Source of the DNA: a virus
Reading direction: 5' to 3' (one strand)
DNA length: 25,801 nucleotides
Virus record (IMG/VR): IMGVR_UViG_3300036819_000051
Location: 1 to 25,801 of that record
In this document: positions 15,617 to 23,414 of the stretch, piece after piece
Numbering within the stretch: position 1 is the stretch's first letter
Layout of the letters: each line of letters opens with the position of its first letter
The notes under the pieces: generated by a model
Told to the model about the DNA's origin: nothing
The model's input: the letters and a program-made list of their open reading frames with translations, nothing else
The model's database searches: none
Translations under genes and position numbers: made by a program

Positions 15617-16663
15617 TCAGGTCACTTGCGCCTCGGACGAGGTCAAAACGTCCATGATCCTGATGGGAATGCCGCGGAACGAAGTCACTGGCGCGCCAGC
15701 GTAATCGTTCGGACCAAGCAGCACGTTGCGGTCGCGGATTGCCTGGATGTCCATAAAGCCGCGCACTGTACGATTGCCGTAAATCGCCGGCCGCACCACC
15801 ATGCCCATCTCAGAACGCGCGTCGGTCTCAGTAATGCCGGATTGGCTGCGTGCCATCTTCGGCAGGCGCAACACCGCTTTAGTGATGCCGGCGAAGATGT
15901 CATAGGCATTCGGACCCGCGAGGCCCGCATTGGTCACGTCGAGATTGCAGATGCGCCAGCCCCAGCGCCAATCCTCGACGCAAAGCCCGGCCATCTGCTT
16001 GAACCACGTCACATAGGCACGATAGGGATTGCCGAGGTTGTCATAGGCCAACGCGACTTCGTCCAGCGGGTCCATGTTGAGACCAGCTTTCGACCCCTTC
16101 GGGAACACGCCATAGATCGAGCGCGGCGACCAGCCGATACCCCAGATCGAGGCGTTGTTCGAAGCGAGGCCGCCGCCGTCGAACACATTGGCCGCATTTG
16201 CTGCGACTGCGGGGTTGACCGTGTTGTAGAACGCGGACAGACCCGTGAATTGGGACGGATTGGCCGGCGCGTTGCCATACATGAACGTCCGCGAGATCGT
16301 CTGCGACATGCCTTCAAGGAAGGCATTGTCTTCCTCGTAACGAAAACGCTTCGGATTGTCGTTCATTTCAACGAGGTGTCGGTCGATCGTCGAATTGCCT
16401 TCGAGCATGCCGCAGTTGATACGGCCTTGCGCTGTGGTGGACTTCATCATCGGCACGCCCTGACCGATAAAGCGCCACCATCCTTGCGGAAGCGACGAGC
16501 GCACGGTGTAGACATGACCCGTGTTGGTATTGCCTTCCTTCCAGACGAGATCGTCGTAAATCTCATCGGACATCGAAAGCAGTTCAGCGACATCGGCCGT
16601 GTCACCATTGGGATCGGTGCGACGTGCGAGATCTACAAGAGTAAGTTGAGCGCCGGTTGCCAT
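15617..16663 (-). CDS. Major capsid protein, BPP-1 (Bbp17)-like
   Basis: A 348-residue protein with an AAGGGG ribosome site. It begins MATGAQLTLVDLARRTDPNG and contains the DEIYDDLVWKEGNTNTGH and GWWRFIGQGV segments, FRYEEDNAFLEGMSQTISRT, WSPRSIYGVFPKGSKAGL and a C-terminal MDIQAIRDRNVLLGPNDY, a pattern familiar from podophage major capsid proteins of the BPP-1/GP7 type with an HK97-like (permuted) fold. It lies between a scaffold-like gene and a cement-like gene, the order expected. It forms the capsid shell. Confidence 0.85.
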   Translation of the reverse strand: MATGAQLTLVDLARRTDPNGDTADVAELLSMSDEIYDDLVWKEGNTNTGHVYTVRSSLPQGWWRFIGQGVPMMKSTTAQGRINCGMLEGNSTIDRHLVEMNDNPKRFRYEEDNAFLEGMSQTISRTFMYGNAPANPSQFTGLSAFYNTVNPAVAANAANVFDGGGLASNNASIWGIGWSPRSIYGVFPKGSKAGLNMDPLDEVALAYDNLGNPYRAYVTWFKQMAGLCVEDWRWGWRICNLDVTNAGLAGPNAYDIFAGITKAVLRLPKMARSQSGITETDARSEMGMVVRPAIYGNRTVRGFMDIQAIRDRNVLLGPNDYAGAPVTSFRGIPIRIMDVLTSSEAQVT

Positions 16664-16675
16664 TGGTTAAACCCC

Positions 16676-17446
16676 TTACATGTTCCGGTAGCGTTTGGAC
16701 TCAGGGCTTGGCCCGCCGTCCGCTCGGGGCGGTAGTGCCGGCGCGGGTGCCGGACGTTCCCGCATTTTTTGCGCAACGTTGTTCGCAAAACGAATAAGCG
16801 CCGGATGATCTCCAGCGCCTGTGTAACTCAACATTTCGCGCAATTCTTTGACCTGAGCCTCGTTGCCGCCGAACTCACCAATGGCCCAAAGTGCGTTTTG
16901 AATGGTCGTGTCCGCTCGATTACGACCAATCTCCGGATCGTCTTGATACCGCTGCACCCATTCTTTTCGTGTGTTGGAAAATACTTCATGCTGGTGTTGC
17001 GCCAGCGCTTCGATGTCCGCCTGCCGCCGGCTGACGTACAAATCCATAAGTTCTTGCCCGGCTTCCTGCGGAAGCTTGTGCTTGCCAAGAAGCTCGGTGT
17101 ACTGGCCCATTGTCTTGGCATCGGGCTGGACGCCTTCGGGCAATTTGAATGGCTCGTAGACCAGCGTTGGTTCGGGTGGCGCTTCCGGCTCGGTCGCGGC
17201 TTCCGGAACAGGCTCTGCGACTGGCTCTACAGGTACCGCCGGGTCTACCGGCTTCGGCGGCTCAGCCGAGAGAAGCGATGCCCCTTGCGATGGCGCAGGC
17301 TCTACCGCTGGTGACGGTGCCGCGGTCGTGACAACCGCTACCGGCTCTGCTGCTGGTGTTGCTACCGGCTCAACAATCGGGGGAGGAGAGGCCACAGCTT
17401 CGCCGCCGCCAGCACCCGGAGGCGCTACGTTTGCAGGATCAGACAA
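16676..17446 (-). CDS. Scaffolding-like head assembly protein, TTG start
   Basis: The 256-residue frame starts at TTG with AAGGA seven bases upstream; there is no ATG nearby in frame. Residues 1-95 are Pro/Ala/Glu/Val-rich and probably disordered. Residues about 95-235 are helical (YEPFKLPEGVQPDAKTMGQY, KLPQEAGQELMDLYVSRRQA, WVQRYQDDPEIG, LREMLSYTGAGDHPALIRF), a pattern common in phage scaffold proteins encoded directly upstream of the capsid. The final residues are basic, as expected for coat-binding. Scaffold role is inferred from this and from position. Confidence 0.72.
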   Translation of the reverse strand: MSDPANVAPPGAGGGEAVASPPPIVEPVATPAAEPVAVVTTAAPSPAVEPAPSQGASLLSAEPPKPVDPAVPVEPVAEPVPEAATEPEAPPEPTLVYEPFKLPEGVQPDAKTMGQYTELLGKHKLPQEAGQELMDLYVSRRQADIEALAQHQHEVFSNTRKEWVQRYQDDPEIGRNRADTTIQNALWAIGEFGGNEAQVKELREMLSYTGAGDHPALIRFANNVAQKMRERPAPAPALPPRADGGPSPESKRYRNM

Positions 17447-17462
17447 TCATCTTTCCTTTGGT

Positions 17463-17816
17463 TTAGCCCTGATGCTCTCGCCGCATCAGCGACGCCAGCT
17501 CGGGCACCGCATCGTCAATCTGCGCCCACAAATGCCACGCCGCCTTTTGCTCACCGGCGTACAGCCACGACCCCAGCGGGTCGGGCGAGTAGCCAGTCGA
17601 GGCAAATCTCGTCTCGAACACATGGCAGTCGCGCAGGTACTGCCATATCCAATCCCGGAACGCCGGATCACTCATCGACCGAGCGATTAACCGCTGCCGT
17701 TCTTCGGTCTTGCGATCCGCTTCTTCCTGTTGCGCTTTCGCTGCCGCTGCGCCTTCGGGATCGAGCCGCTCGTAATCCCGCTCCGGCGGGAATTCCGCCA
17801 GAGTGTCGTCACTCAC
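17463..17816 (-). CDS. Bbp19-like phage protein
   Basis: A 117-residue product from GTG at 17816. After an acidic, Ala/Glu-rich helix it has FRDWIWQYLRDCHVFETRF followed by GSWLYAGEQKAAWHLW, the pattern of the small Bbp19-like domain encoded between portal and scaffold in BPP-1-like phages. The function of this domain is not known to me. It is three genes after the portal and just before the scaffold, the same relative position as in BPP-1. Confidence 0.6.
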   Translation of the reverse strand: MSDDTLAEFPPERDYERLDPEGAAAAKAQQEEADRKTEERQRLIARSMSDPAFRDWIWQYLRDCHVFETRFASTGYSPDPLGSWLYAGEQKAAWHLWAQIDDAVPELASLMRREHQG

Positions 17817-17820
17817 GCGG

Positions 17821-18261
17821 CTACTGCATCATCCACGGTGGCAAAATCAACGTGCCGGCTCGCTCTGTCTTGCGCTCAGCCAAGTCGCCGGCGCGGCGCA
17901 ACCCGTTCTCGAACAACTCGGCCAACTTGCCGAATTGCTTCCACATGCCTTTTGAGTAGTACCGCGTCGCCAATGCCTCAGCCGACAACTGCGCGCGCGC
18001 TTCATGTCCGGTGCGCGAGGCCGCGATGGTTTTCTCGGTACCGCAATAGATCGTCGCCAGCCGAAACCAGCGCGAGTCACCGCGCATATGGCCCATCTGC
18101 CGGCAGGTTCCTTCCAACGCCTTGAGAAGCTGCTTAAGCTCGATGTACGTCCCGCCGCTCGGCCGGCGCTCTATCGCGTTCTTCTGCAATTCGAGACAAG
18201 CCTCTCGCGCCAGCCTCAAGTTGCTCATGTGCAGCGACATGATGGTCACTTCGCTCGGCAT
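17821..18261 (-). CDS. Uncharacterised helical late protein
   Basis: A 146-residue product whose ATG is in a TGATG overlap with the 56-residue gene upstream. It is predicted mostly helical: LRLAREACLELQKNAIERR, YIELKQLLKALEGTCRQMGH, EARAQLSAEALATRYYSKGM, FGKLAELFENGLRRAGDLAE. No known domain is recognised. An alternative start exists at MSLHMSN (codon 8). Confidence 0.6.
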   Translation of the reverse strand: MPSEVTIMSLHMSNLRLAREACLELQKNAIERRPSGGTYIELKQLLKALEGTCRQMGHMRGDSRWFRLATIYCGTEKTIAASRTGHEARAQLSAEALATRYYSKGMWKQFGKLAELFENGLRRAGDLAERKTERAGTLILPPWMMQ

Positions 18262-18431
18262 CAGGACTTCGCCGGCGGGGTGGGGGTTGACAAGCCTTCA
18301 ACGAAGGCAAAGAACGCGCCAGCCATCGCGACAACCGTCTCGGGACTAGCGCTACCAACGGCCGTCAGAGACACTGCCAGTTTCAGGCACTCCAACCGTT
18401 CGTTCTGCGCAAGGATATCGTCTGCGTTCAT
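18261..18431 (-). CDS. 56-residue protein downstream of the portal
   Basis: Short gene with an ATGA overlap with the portal stop (ATG 18431-18429) and a TGATG overlap with the next gene. It reads MNADDILAQNERLECLKLAV, then an Ala/Val-rich helix (VVAMAGAFFAFVEGL) and a Pro-rich end. The first part is like a short coiled coil. The perfect fit between two overlapping neighbours supports it; without it there would be a 167-base gap in an otherwise gapless operon. Function unknown. Confidence 0.7.
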   Translation of the reverse strand: MNADDILAQNERLECLKLAVSLTAVGSASPETVVAMAGAFFAFVEGLSTPTPPAKS

Positions 18432-20212
18432 CGTCCCACTACCGCATCAAGTGCGCTGCCGTTGCCCAATGGCGTGTCGGAAAGCTGCTTTGCCCCCGCG
18501 ACCGCGGCCATTGCGCCTTGCCCCATCGCTGCTGCCTGCTGTGCCTGAGCGGCAGCGGCGCGCAGCTTTTTGACATCCTGCGGCGCCCGAATGATCCGCG
18601 CCGGCGTACCGCGCAGATCGGCGAACTCGCGCACCACCTCGTCAGGGTCGAGAACATCTTTTGACTCGGGATAGAACGGCACCATGTTACCGACCAGCGC
18701 GATGGCTTGCTGAATCGACGCCGTCGAACTCGCCCGCTGCGCCATCGTCAGCATCGAGATAAACTCGATCTGCACCGGCACCCCTTGCAGGCTGCGCGGC
18801 TTTGGCGGCAACAATCCCCGACGATCCATGATCGCCAGTTGCCGATGTATCCTTGGCCGGATGCCCTCTTTGTAGATACGTCCGATTACTGGCCCAAGCT
18901 GCATCAAACGCTCCTCACGAAGCGCGTCGATCTCGGTTGCCGTGATGTCGCGTCGAGACTGCGAAATTTCCTGGATCATCCGGAACAGGTCGGCGTGAAA
19001 CGCTCGTCCGATCCGATTGCGGATATCGACGATGTCAGCAGTGATCCCCGGCAAATCCGGTCGGATTTCATAAAGCGGGTGGAAGCCCTTCTTACCGGTC
19101 GTCGTGTCGTAATAAGTGATCGCGCCCGGCCGCTGGCTGGACGGCTGGTTCTGCAATGCCGGGTCGGCACCCATCGGCGGCCGGATCACCTTCTCCAGCG
19201 CTTCGGCCTTCTGCCGCGTCTCAAGTTGGAGTTGGATCACATCGCCCAATGCCGTCGATCCCGGCCCTCGCCCATAAGGATCGTTCGACACCGTATGCCA
19301 GCGTGCCGCGGCAAACGGCTTCTCATGGAAGCCAGCCTGCGACAACGGATAGGCGTCGGCCTTGCCGACCAGCCAGTACGTCTCGCGCCAGGTGAAATCC
19401 CCCGGCAAACGGCCCGTCTCACCGCCTCTCTGATCCTCGATCGCAAAATTTGGCTCGATCGCGTGGCCGACGACAAACTCCTGATCGAGCGCGCCGCCTT
19501 TCTGCTGCCAGAATTGCTGCACATCTGGCGGGCAATTGCGCAACCCGAACATCTCGGCGATCTGCGAGACCGTGCGCCGCTCCTCGACGTACAATGCCTG
19601 ATCGGTAAAATCAGCACCTGCGGCCAGGCTGTACTCGCCAGCGCAAGGGTTGCGGCATACGAAAATGTCTTCGCCGCTCTCGTAGTCAAGCACAACGCCA
19701 GTTCCGAAGAACGTCATGTCCTCAAAGAACTGCGACATACTGTCGTAAAAATTCGTCTCGCCTTGAACGTAGCGAAGACGCTCGCTGACATCGTCAAACC
19801 AAATCTGCCCGGCTCGATCCAGTTCCAAGCCAGGGATGCCGGGGCCAAGACTGCACCACGGCCGATCCGGCGGGCAGATCGCCGTCATCATGCCGCCGGC
19901 GCAAGTCTCCCCATCCAGCGTGCCGGTGCTGTCGACGATATTCCAGTCGCGCCGCAGACCGCGATCATAGGTGTTGCCGACGATGTATTCGTGATAGCGC
20001 CGAGGCAGCTCGTAACGCGCGATTTCGCCAAAGCTCGTCCACCATGACAGCCGCCATTGACGCAGTGACGCGAGCCGCGCCTCGAGGTGCGCGTACATCG
20101 TCGGCCAGCCATTGGCTTGCGGCTTGCGCTCGGCCGGCGCTTTGGCAGGCTCCCGGGCCAGGAGGGTAGGAGAAGCATCAAAATAATACGGCCGCTCAAT
20201 CGCCGAACGCAC
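18428..20212 (-). CDS. Portal (head-to-tail connector) protein, T7 gp8-like
   Basis: A 594-residue protein that starts at GTG sharing its G with the upstream TAG. The head-tail connector pattern is clear: LRQWRLSWWTSFGEIARYEL, WNIVDSTGTLDGETCAGGM, ERLRYVQGETNFYDSMSQFF, FFGTGVVLDYE, WHTVSNDPYGRGPGSTALGD, a long helix LQLETRQKAEALEKVIRPP, then SRRDITATEIDALREERL and a C-terminal Ala/Gln-rich helix. It forms the dodecameric portal ring through which DNA is packaged. Length is normal for the group (T7 gp8 is 536). Confidence 0.9.
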   Translation of the reverse strand: MRSAIERPYYFDASPTLLAREPAKAPAERKPQANGWPTMYAHLEARLASLRQWRLSWWTSFGEIARYELPRRYHEYIVGNTYDRGLRRDWNIVDSTGTLDGETCAGGMMTAICPPDRPWCSLGPGIPGLELDRAGQIWFDDVSERLRYVQGETNFYDSMSQFFEDMTFFGTGVVLDYESGEDIFVCRNPCAGEYSLAAGADFTDQALYVEERRTVSQIAEMFGLRNCPPDVQQFWQQKGGALDQEFVVGHAIEPNFAIEDQRGGETGRLPGDFTWRETYWLVGKADAYPLSQAGFHEKPFAAARWHTVSNDPYGRGPGSTALGDVIQLQLETRQKAEALEKVIRPPMGADPALQNQPSSQRPGAITYYDTTTGKKGFHPLYEIRPDLPGITADIVDIRNRIGRAFHADLFRMIQEISQSRRDITATEIDALREERLMQLGPVIGRIYKEGIRPRIHRQLAIMDRRGLLPPKPRSLQGVPVQIEFISMLTMAQRASSTASIQQAIALVGNMVPFYPESKDVLDPDEVVREFADLRGTPARIIRAPQDVKKLRAAAAQAQQAAAMGQGAMAAVAGAKQLSDTPLGNGSALDAVVGR

Positions 20213-20424
20213 TACTGCCCGAGCAAACTCTTTTGTGCCGTCTGCGGGGCAGCCGCGCCTTGCGGGCTGGTGGCGATCGTGCCGGCAAAGCCCGCACCTG
20301 CCGCAGCAGCCGCGTCTTGCGCCTGCTTCGCACCGGCACCCGCAACTTCACTCGATGCCATCGTGGGCGGCGCAGGCGGGGGGGGCGGTGGAGGCGGTGC
20401 TTTCGGAGCGGAGAAGATGCTCAC
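20212..20424 (-). CDS. Small proline-rich virion-region protein
   Basis: A 70-residue product that begins MSIFSAPKAPPPPPPPPAPP, has an Ala-rich middle, and ends TSPQGAAAPQTAQKSLLGQ. This layout (MSxFSxPK, poly-Pro, then TSPQG and LLG) is a recognisable small protein found beside terminase or portal genes of many podophages; its function is not established. Its TAG stop overlaps the portal GTG. Confidence 0.7.
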   Translation of the reverse strand: MSIFSAPKAPPPPPPPPAPPTMASSEVAGAGAKQAQDAAAAAGAGFAGTIATSPQGAAAPQTAQKSLLGQ

Positions 20425-20439
20425 GAGCGGATTGCTACC

Positions 20440-20697
20440 TCAGCCATCCGAACCACCTTTCCGCGCGCCAGCCGCACGCTTCTCGGATACTGTCCCAAAG
20501 AGACGCCCGAGGCGACCCATCGTCGGATTGGCCCTCAGGCGGATATCCGGGTTCGGCACCGACCACACTTCGCCCGACGTATCCAGAGCAACAACCCAGA
20601 TCAGATGATGCTCCTGCGAGTAATCGATCAACGCAATTGCCCATCCAGGTCCGCGCGTCGTCGTTACCGGGATCATCGGATCGAGTTGCGTGATCAT
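20440..20697 (-). CDS. Conserved small phage protein after terminase
   Basis: I chose ATG 20697, just after the large terminase stop (TGAgATG); the open frame extends upstream only inside the terminase gene. The 85-residue product reads MITQLDPMIPVTTTRGPGWA, ALIDYSQEHHLIWVV and EVWSVPNPDIRLRANPTMGR, a pattern common in phages at this locus, function unknown. The last 23 residues (after MGR) are not typical. In the -1 frame the same DNA encodes a peptide ending RAERWFGWLR, whose near copy is found at 23352-23405, so a frameshift near 20515-20525 is possible. Confidence 0.65.
   Translation of the reverse strand: MITQLDPMIPVTTTRGPGWAIALIDYSQEHHLIWVVALDTSGEVWSVPNPDIRLRANPTMGRLGRLFGTVSEKRAAGARKGGSDG
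20450..20503. repeat. Diverged repeat, copy A (RAERWFGW segment)
   Basis: Without gaps, 41 of 54 bases match 23352-23405. On the minus strand both copies can be read as LWD.IRE.CG.RAERWFGW followed by two residues and a stop. Most differences fall on third positions of that frame. Confidence 0.55.
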
Positions 20698-20698
20698 C

Positions 20699-22129
20699 TC
20701 ATCGCCACCCCAAGCGCTCACGTAACGCTTCCGCCGGGTCCCATTCTCGATCGAGTCGAGTGATAGGCGTGGCGACCTGCGCACGCTTCGGTAAGATCGG
20801 CTGCGCAAATGTCAGAGCGAGTGCATCGGCATGGTCGGGAGACATGCCAGTTCTCGCCTTCAATTGCCCCTTGTCCTCAAGTAGCAACCGATCGCCCTTG
20901 AACGTGTACGTTGTTTGCGTCAACGCCTGGGTTAGTTCAGGGCAGGGCGGCAACGCTCCACCCTGCTTGATCCATTCAACCATCGTAAAGAACATCTCGG
21001 CGCGCTTGTTGTAATAACGCTGATCTGAGGGCGATGCAGCAAACTGAACTCCTATGGGAGCGCGGCCAAGCTGACGCAATGCATCAATCCACCCCGCACC
21101 ATAACCGCCCGATTCGTCAATGAAACAAGCATCCGCCTGCCAATCCATCCACTTGCGCGAAACGACGCCAGCGCCTTGCGATGAATCAAGGTTGCGATGC
21201 ATCAATGGCGGAAAAGCAATCAACCCCTGTCGCGGGAAGACAACGCTCGCATCATCCCCGAATCTCGCCACATCCACCCCGAGAATGCGGGCCGCGTGCC
21301 CGATCTGCCCCTCGTTGTAAGTCCGTTTCATCGCGGCTGACATATCATCCGGGCCGATCAAAGTGTTCAGCGAGTTCGGCGGAAATTTGCCAAACACATT
21401 GACCAGCACCCACGGGTTATCCCGTCCGTACTTATCGATCTGCTCCCGCGCCCATTCTGCGCTCACCCGAGTCGAGCGCTTCGGATCGTCAGGATCGCCG
21501 TTGATGTCCACAATCCGCCACATGCTGCGCTCCAGCGTGCATGCTCGGTAGAGCGGACCTTCCAAATGCGTTGGGTTGCCAGCCTGTACGATATGCCCCT
21601 CAACGCAACTCGACAGCGCCGCCTCTGCCGCCGCCATAATGGCGTCCGGCATGCCCCCGCTTTCGTCTAGCACAAACAAAATGTAATCAGCATGCAAGCC
21701 AGCCAGGGCATTCGCCTGCTGCGTCCGATCCGCCGATTGCGACCACGTCCTTGCCGAACACCACCATGTTTCCGGATGCTGCTTGGCAAAGATGCGCGTC
21801 TTAGTCCACTCGAACATCTCCTTGAGCAAAGGAGCCTTGTTCATCCAGAGTGCTAATTCCGCCCATAGATTGTCTGCGAGGTTTGCGCCGGAAATCGCCG
21901 TAGCGGCCACTTTCGGGTGCGGCCTTGTCAGCAGGAAATTCCAGATCAGCCACGCTTCGCAGGTAGTTTTACCAACACCTTTCGATGCTTTGAAACACAC
22001 CCGTTGGTTGGTGGGGAAGCATTCTAACGCCTCCTCTTGCCACAGATCAGGCTCGACCCCGAATAACTCGCGCACCATGCGCGTCGGCGATTCACGCCAG
22101 GACCTGATCCTGTCCTGTGCTGGCGTCAG
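20699..22129 (-). CDS. terL: Terminase large subunit, CTG start
   Basis: The motor ATPase-nuclease that packages DNA into the prohead. Numbering from the CTG start (476 residues): Walker A SKGVGKTT (49-56), Walker B ILFVLDE ending at Asp155-Glu156, nuclease acidic residues in GVDVARFGDD (Asp286), FIDESGGYGAG (Asp338) and SPDHADAL (Asp432 to Asp435). The first ATG is at 22078, but 17 upstream codons read LTPAQDRIRSWRESPTR and lead into MVRELFGVEPDLWQ, the usual N-terminus of this family ('..W...P..FVR..FGVEPD.WQ'). These start at CTG (22129), overlapping the small-subunit stop as CTGA, with GGAG ten bases upstream. Confidence 0.92.
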   Translation of the reverse strand: MTPAQDRIRSWRESPTRMVRELFGVEPDLWQEEALECFPTNQRVCFKASKGVGKTTCEAWLIWNFLLTRPHPKVAATAISGANLADNLWAELALWMNKAPLLKEMFEWTKTRIFAKQHPETWWCSARTWSQSADRTQQANALAGLHADYILFVLDESGGMPDAIMAAAEAALSSCVEGHIVQAGNPTHLEGPLYRACTLERSMWRIVDINGDPDDPKRSTRVSAEWAREQIDKYGRDNPWVLVNVFGKFPPNSLNTLIGPDDMSAAMKRTYNEGQIGHAARILGVDVARFGDDASVVFPRQGLIAFPPLMHRNLDSSQGAGVVSRKWMDWQADACFIDESGGYGAGWIDALRQLGRAPIGVQFAASPSDQRYYNKRAEMFFTMVEWIKQGGALPPCPELTQALTQTTYTFKGDRLLLEDKGQLKARTGMSPDHADALALTFAQPILPKRAQVATPITRLDREWDPAEALRERLGWR

Positions 22130-22599
22130 TCTTTCTGCTCCAAGCTACCGACGACAAGCTGCTCAAGCGTCAGAGAGCCGCTGTGCTCGTGCTCGTGCTT
22201 GTCACGCCATTTGCCGGGCTGACGGTTACGCAACCACAACGAGGCCGCAGCCGTATCTGGCGGGTAATGCTCAGTGTAAGGCGCATACACCGGCTCATAA
22301 GCGCCGGCCGGCATAAAGATTTTCACCGCGTCATGCTCATAACCGAGCGCGCGACGATACATGCGTTCAGCGACATCGGCGTCCGCAATAACCTTGCCGC
22401 GCGAAATGGACTGACAAAAATCTGGATGATCGTCTTTCCAGCGATTAATCGTCCGCTCATCAACACCAAAGACGCCAGCTAGTTCAGCATCGGTTGCGCC
22501 GAGCAACAGGCATATCTTGTGCGCTTGAGTGGCGTATTCCGCTCGATATTTGGAGGGACGGCCGCGACCGTTTTTATCGCGCGGCTTAGTTTCGGTCAG
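22126..22599 (-). CDS. terS: Terminase small subunit-like DNA-binding protein, CTG start
   Basis: After a basic start (PRDKNGRGRPSKYRAEYA) there is a helix-turn-helix, ATDAELAGVFGVDERTINRW, then a helical part with ADADVAERMYRRALGYEHDA, and a C-terminal YAPYTEHYPPDTAAASLWL / NRQPGKWRDK segment characteristic of podophage small terminase-like proteins. It should recognise the packaging site and load the large subunit. I prefer CTG at 22599 (LTETKPRDK), seven bases after AAGGA; the frame is also open from a TTG at 22638, which lacks a good ribosome site. The gene precedes the large subunit and overlaps it. Confidence 0.8.
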   Translation of the reverse strand: MTETKPRDKNGRGRPSKYRAEYATQAHKICLLLGATDAELAGVFGVDERTINRWKDDHPDFCQSISRGKVIADADVAERMYRRALGYEHDAVKIFMPAGAYEPVYAPYTEHYPPDTAAASLWLRNRQPGKWRDKHEHEHSGSLTLEQLVVGSLEQKD

Positions 22600-22660
22600 G
22601 GGGATATTCCTTAACGCACAGAGACGCGCCAGACGCAATTCTCAACGCTAGGATAAATCT

Positions 22661-22688
22661 CTTGATTGTATTTTACACACAAGTCAAG
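22661..22688. promoter_or_regulatory. Imperfect dyad upstream of terminase genes
   Basis: Between the DUF6456-type gene and the small terminase is the only AT-rich gap of the late operon. It contains CTTGATTGT and, ten bases on, ACAAGTCAAG, an imperfect inverted repeat. On the minus strand a TTGACT lies inside it, but no well-spaced -10 is visible. It may be an operator or activator site for late transcription (inference). Confidence 0.3.
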
Positions 22689-22696
22689 CGGTTTTT

Positions 22697-23212
22697 TCAC
22701 AACCGAAAATGTTTCGCCAAAATTCCCAACGCGCCGATCAGGATACCGCTGGCGACATTCGGATGGATTGCCCGGCCTGACCATCCTTCGCGTCGCGCCC
22801 ACTCATTGACCGACATCTCGCATCCGAGGATGTGCCACGCGCACGATCCCGCGGGCGACCCTAGGCCGCCGAGCGCATCCAGCGCATCCGAGACACATTT
22901 GCGAGCGCCCATATTGCCGACGTGATCGGGCGCGGCTCCCAAGCGCGGGATGCGGCTGACGTCGGCGGCGCGGATAGGCGACATTGCGGCACGCTGGAAA
23001 TGACGATGAAATTCCTCGCCGGCAAGACGCAACGGCGACGTGATGGCCCCCCTTGCCTCCATGCTCGCCAGCAGATCACGCGCAATCCACGGCTGGCCGA
23101 TGCCACCTTGCGCGTCAGCCATTTGCCGGCCGGCGCGATTGATAGCTCCGTGTTGTTTACGCTCGTCTGATACCTCAACGACAAATTCCTGGCTTCGCAT
23201 CAACCCCACCAT
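22697..23212 (-). CDS. DUF6456-type protein
   Basis: A 171-residue product that starts right after a stop (TAGATG) with GAGGGG just upstream; GTG at 23209 or ATG at 23200 are alternatives. It has the alphaproteobacterial DUF6456 pattern: GQPWIARDLLASMEARGAIT, LRLAGEEFHRHFQ, PIRAADVSRIP, VSDALDALGGLGSPAGSCAW, HILGCEMSVNEWARREGWSG and GILIGALGILAKHF. The biochemical function is unknown. In phage it sits upstream of terminase, on the same strand, so it could control late expression or packaging (inference). The last helix ends close to the intergenic dyad. Confidence 0.7.
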   Translation of the reverse strand: MVGLMRSQEFVVEVSDERKQHGAINRAGRQMADAQGGIGQPWIARDLLASMEARGAITSPLRLAGEEFHRHFQRAAMSPIRAADVSRIPRLGAAPDHVGNMGARKCVSDALDALGGLGSPAGSCAWHILGCEMSVNEWARREGWSGRAIHPNVASGILIGALGILAKHFRL

Positions 23213-23351
23213 CTACCCCTCAAATTCCGCCTGCGCGCGCCCCGCTGAGCGCATCAACCGCGTTCCAGCTACCGAGGCAGCCCGCAGTCCTGTTCATCGC
23301 TATCCAGCTTCGCCGTAGCCCGCTGGACGCGCCCCCTCACCGCATCCACCC

Positions 23352-23405
23352 GAACCACCTCTCGGCCCGACAGCCGCACCATTCGCGAATTATGTCCCAT
23401 AGACC
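23352..23405. repeat. Diverged repeat, copy B (RAERWFGW segment)
   Basis: Second copy of the element at 20450-20503. The minus-strand frame is open upstream but has no start codon, so here it looks like a gene remnant. In another frame an ATG at 23400 opens a 43-codon ORF starting MGHNSR and ending at 23269, with no ribosome site. The 277 bases from 23213 to 23489 otherwise hold only this element and the operator-promoter. Confidence 0.5.
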
Positions 23406-23414
23406 GGGTTTTTT

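Noticed and set aside
15539-16735. 398-codon plus-strand open frame
   Set aside because: It is the antisense of the major capsid gene, caused by GC-rich codon bias.
18707-20047. 446-codon plus-strand open frame
   Set aside because: It is antisense to the portal gene, has Arg/His/Leu-rich shadow composition and shows no motif or ribosome site.
20388-20412. G/C-rich low-complexity run
   Set aside because: It simply encodes the poly-proline stretch of the 70-residue virion-region protein.
23269-23400. 43-codon minus-strand ORF starting MGHNSR
   Set aside because: MGHNS is a familiar alphaproteobacterial phage N-terminus, but there is no ribosome site, the body is not recognisable, and substitution pattern in the shared repeat favours another frame.
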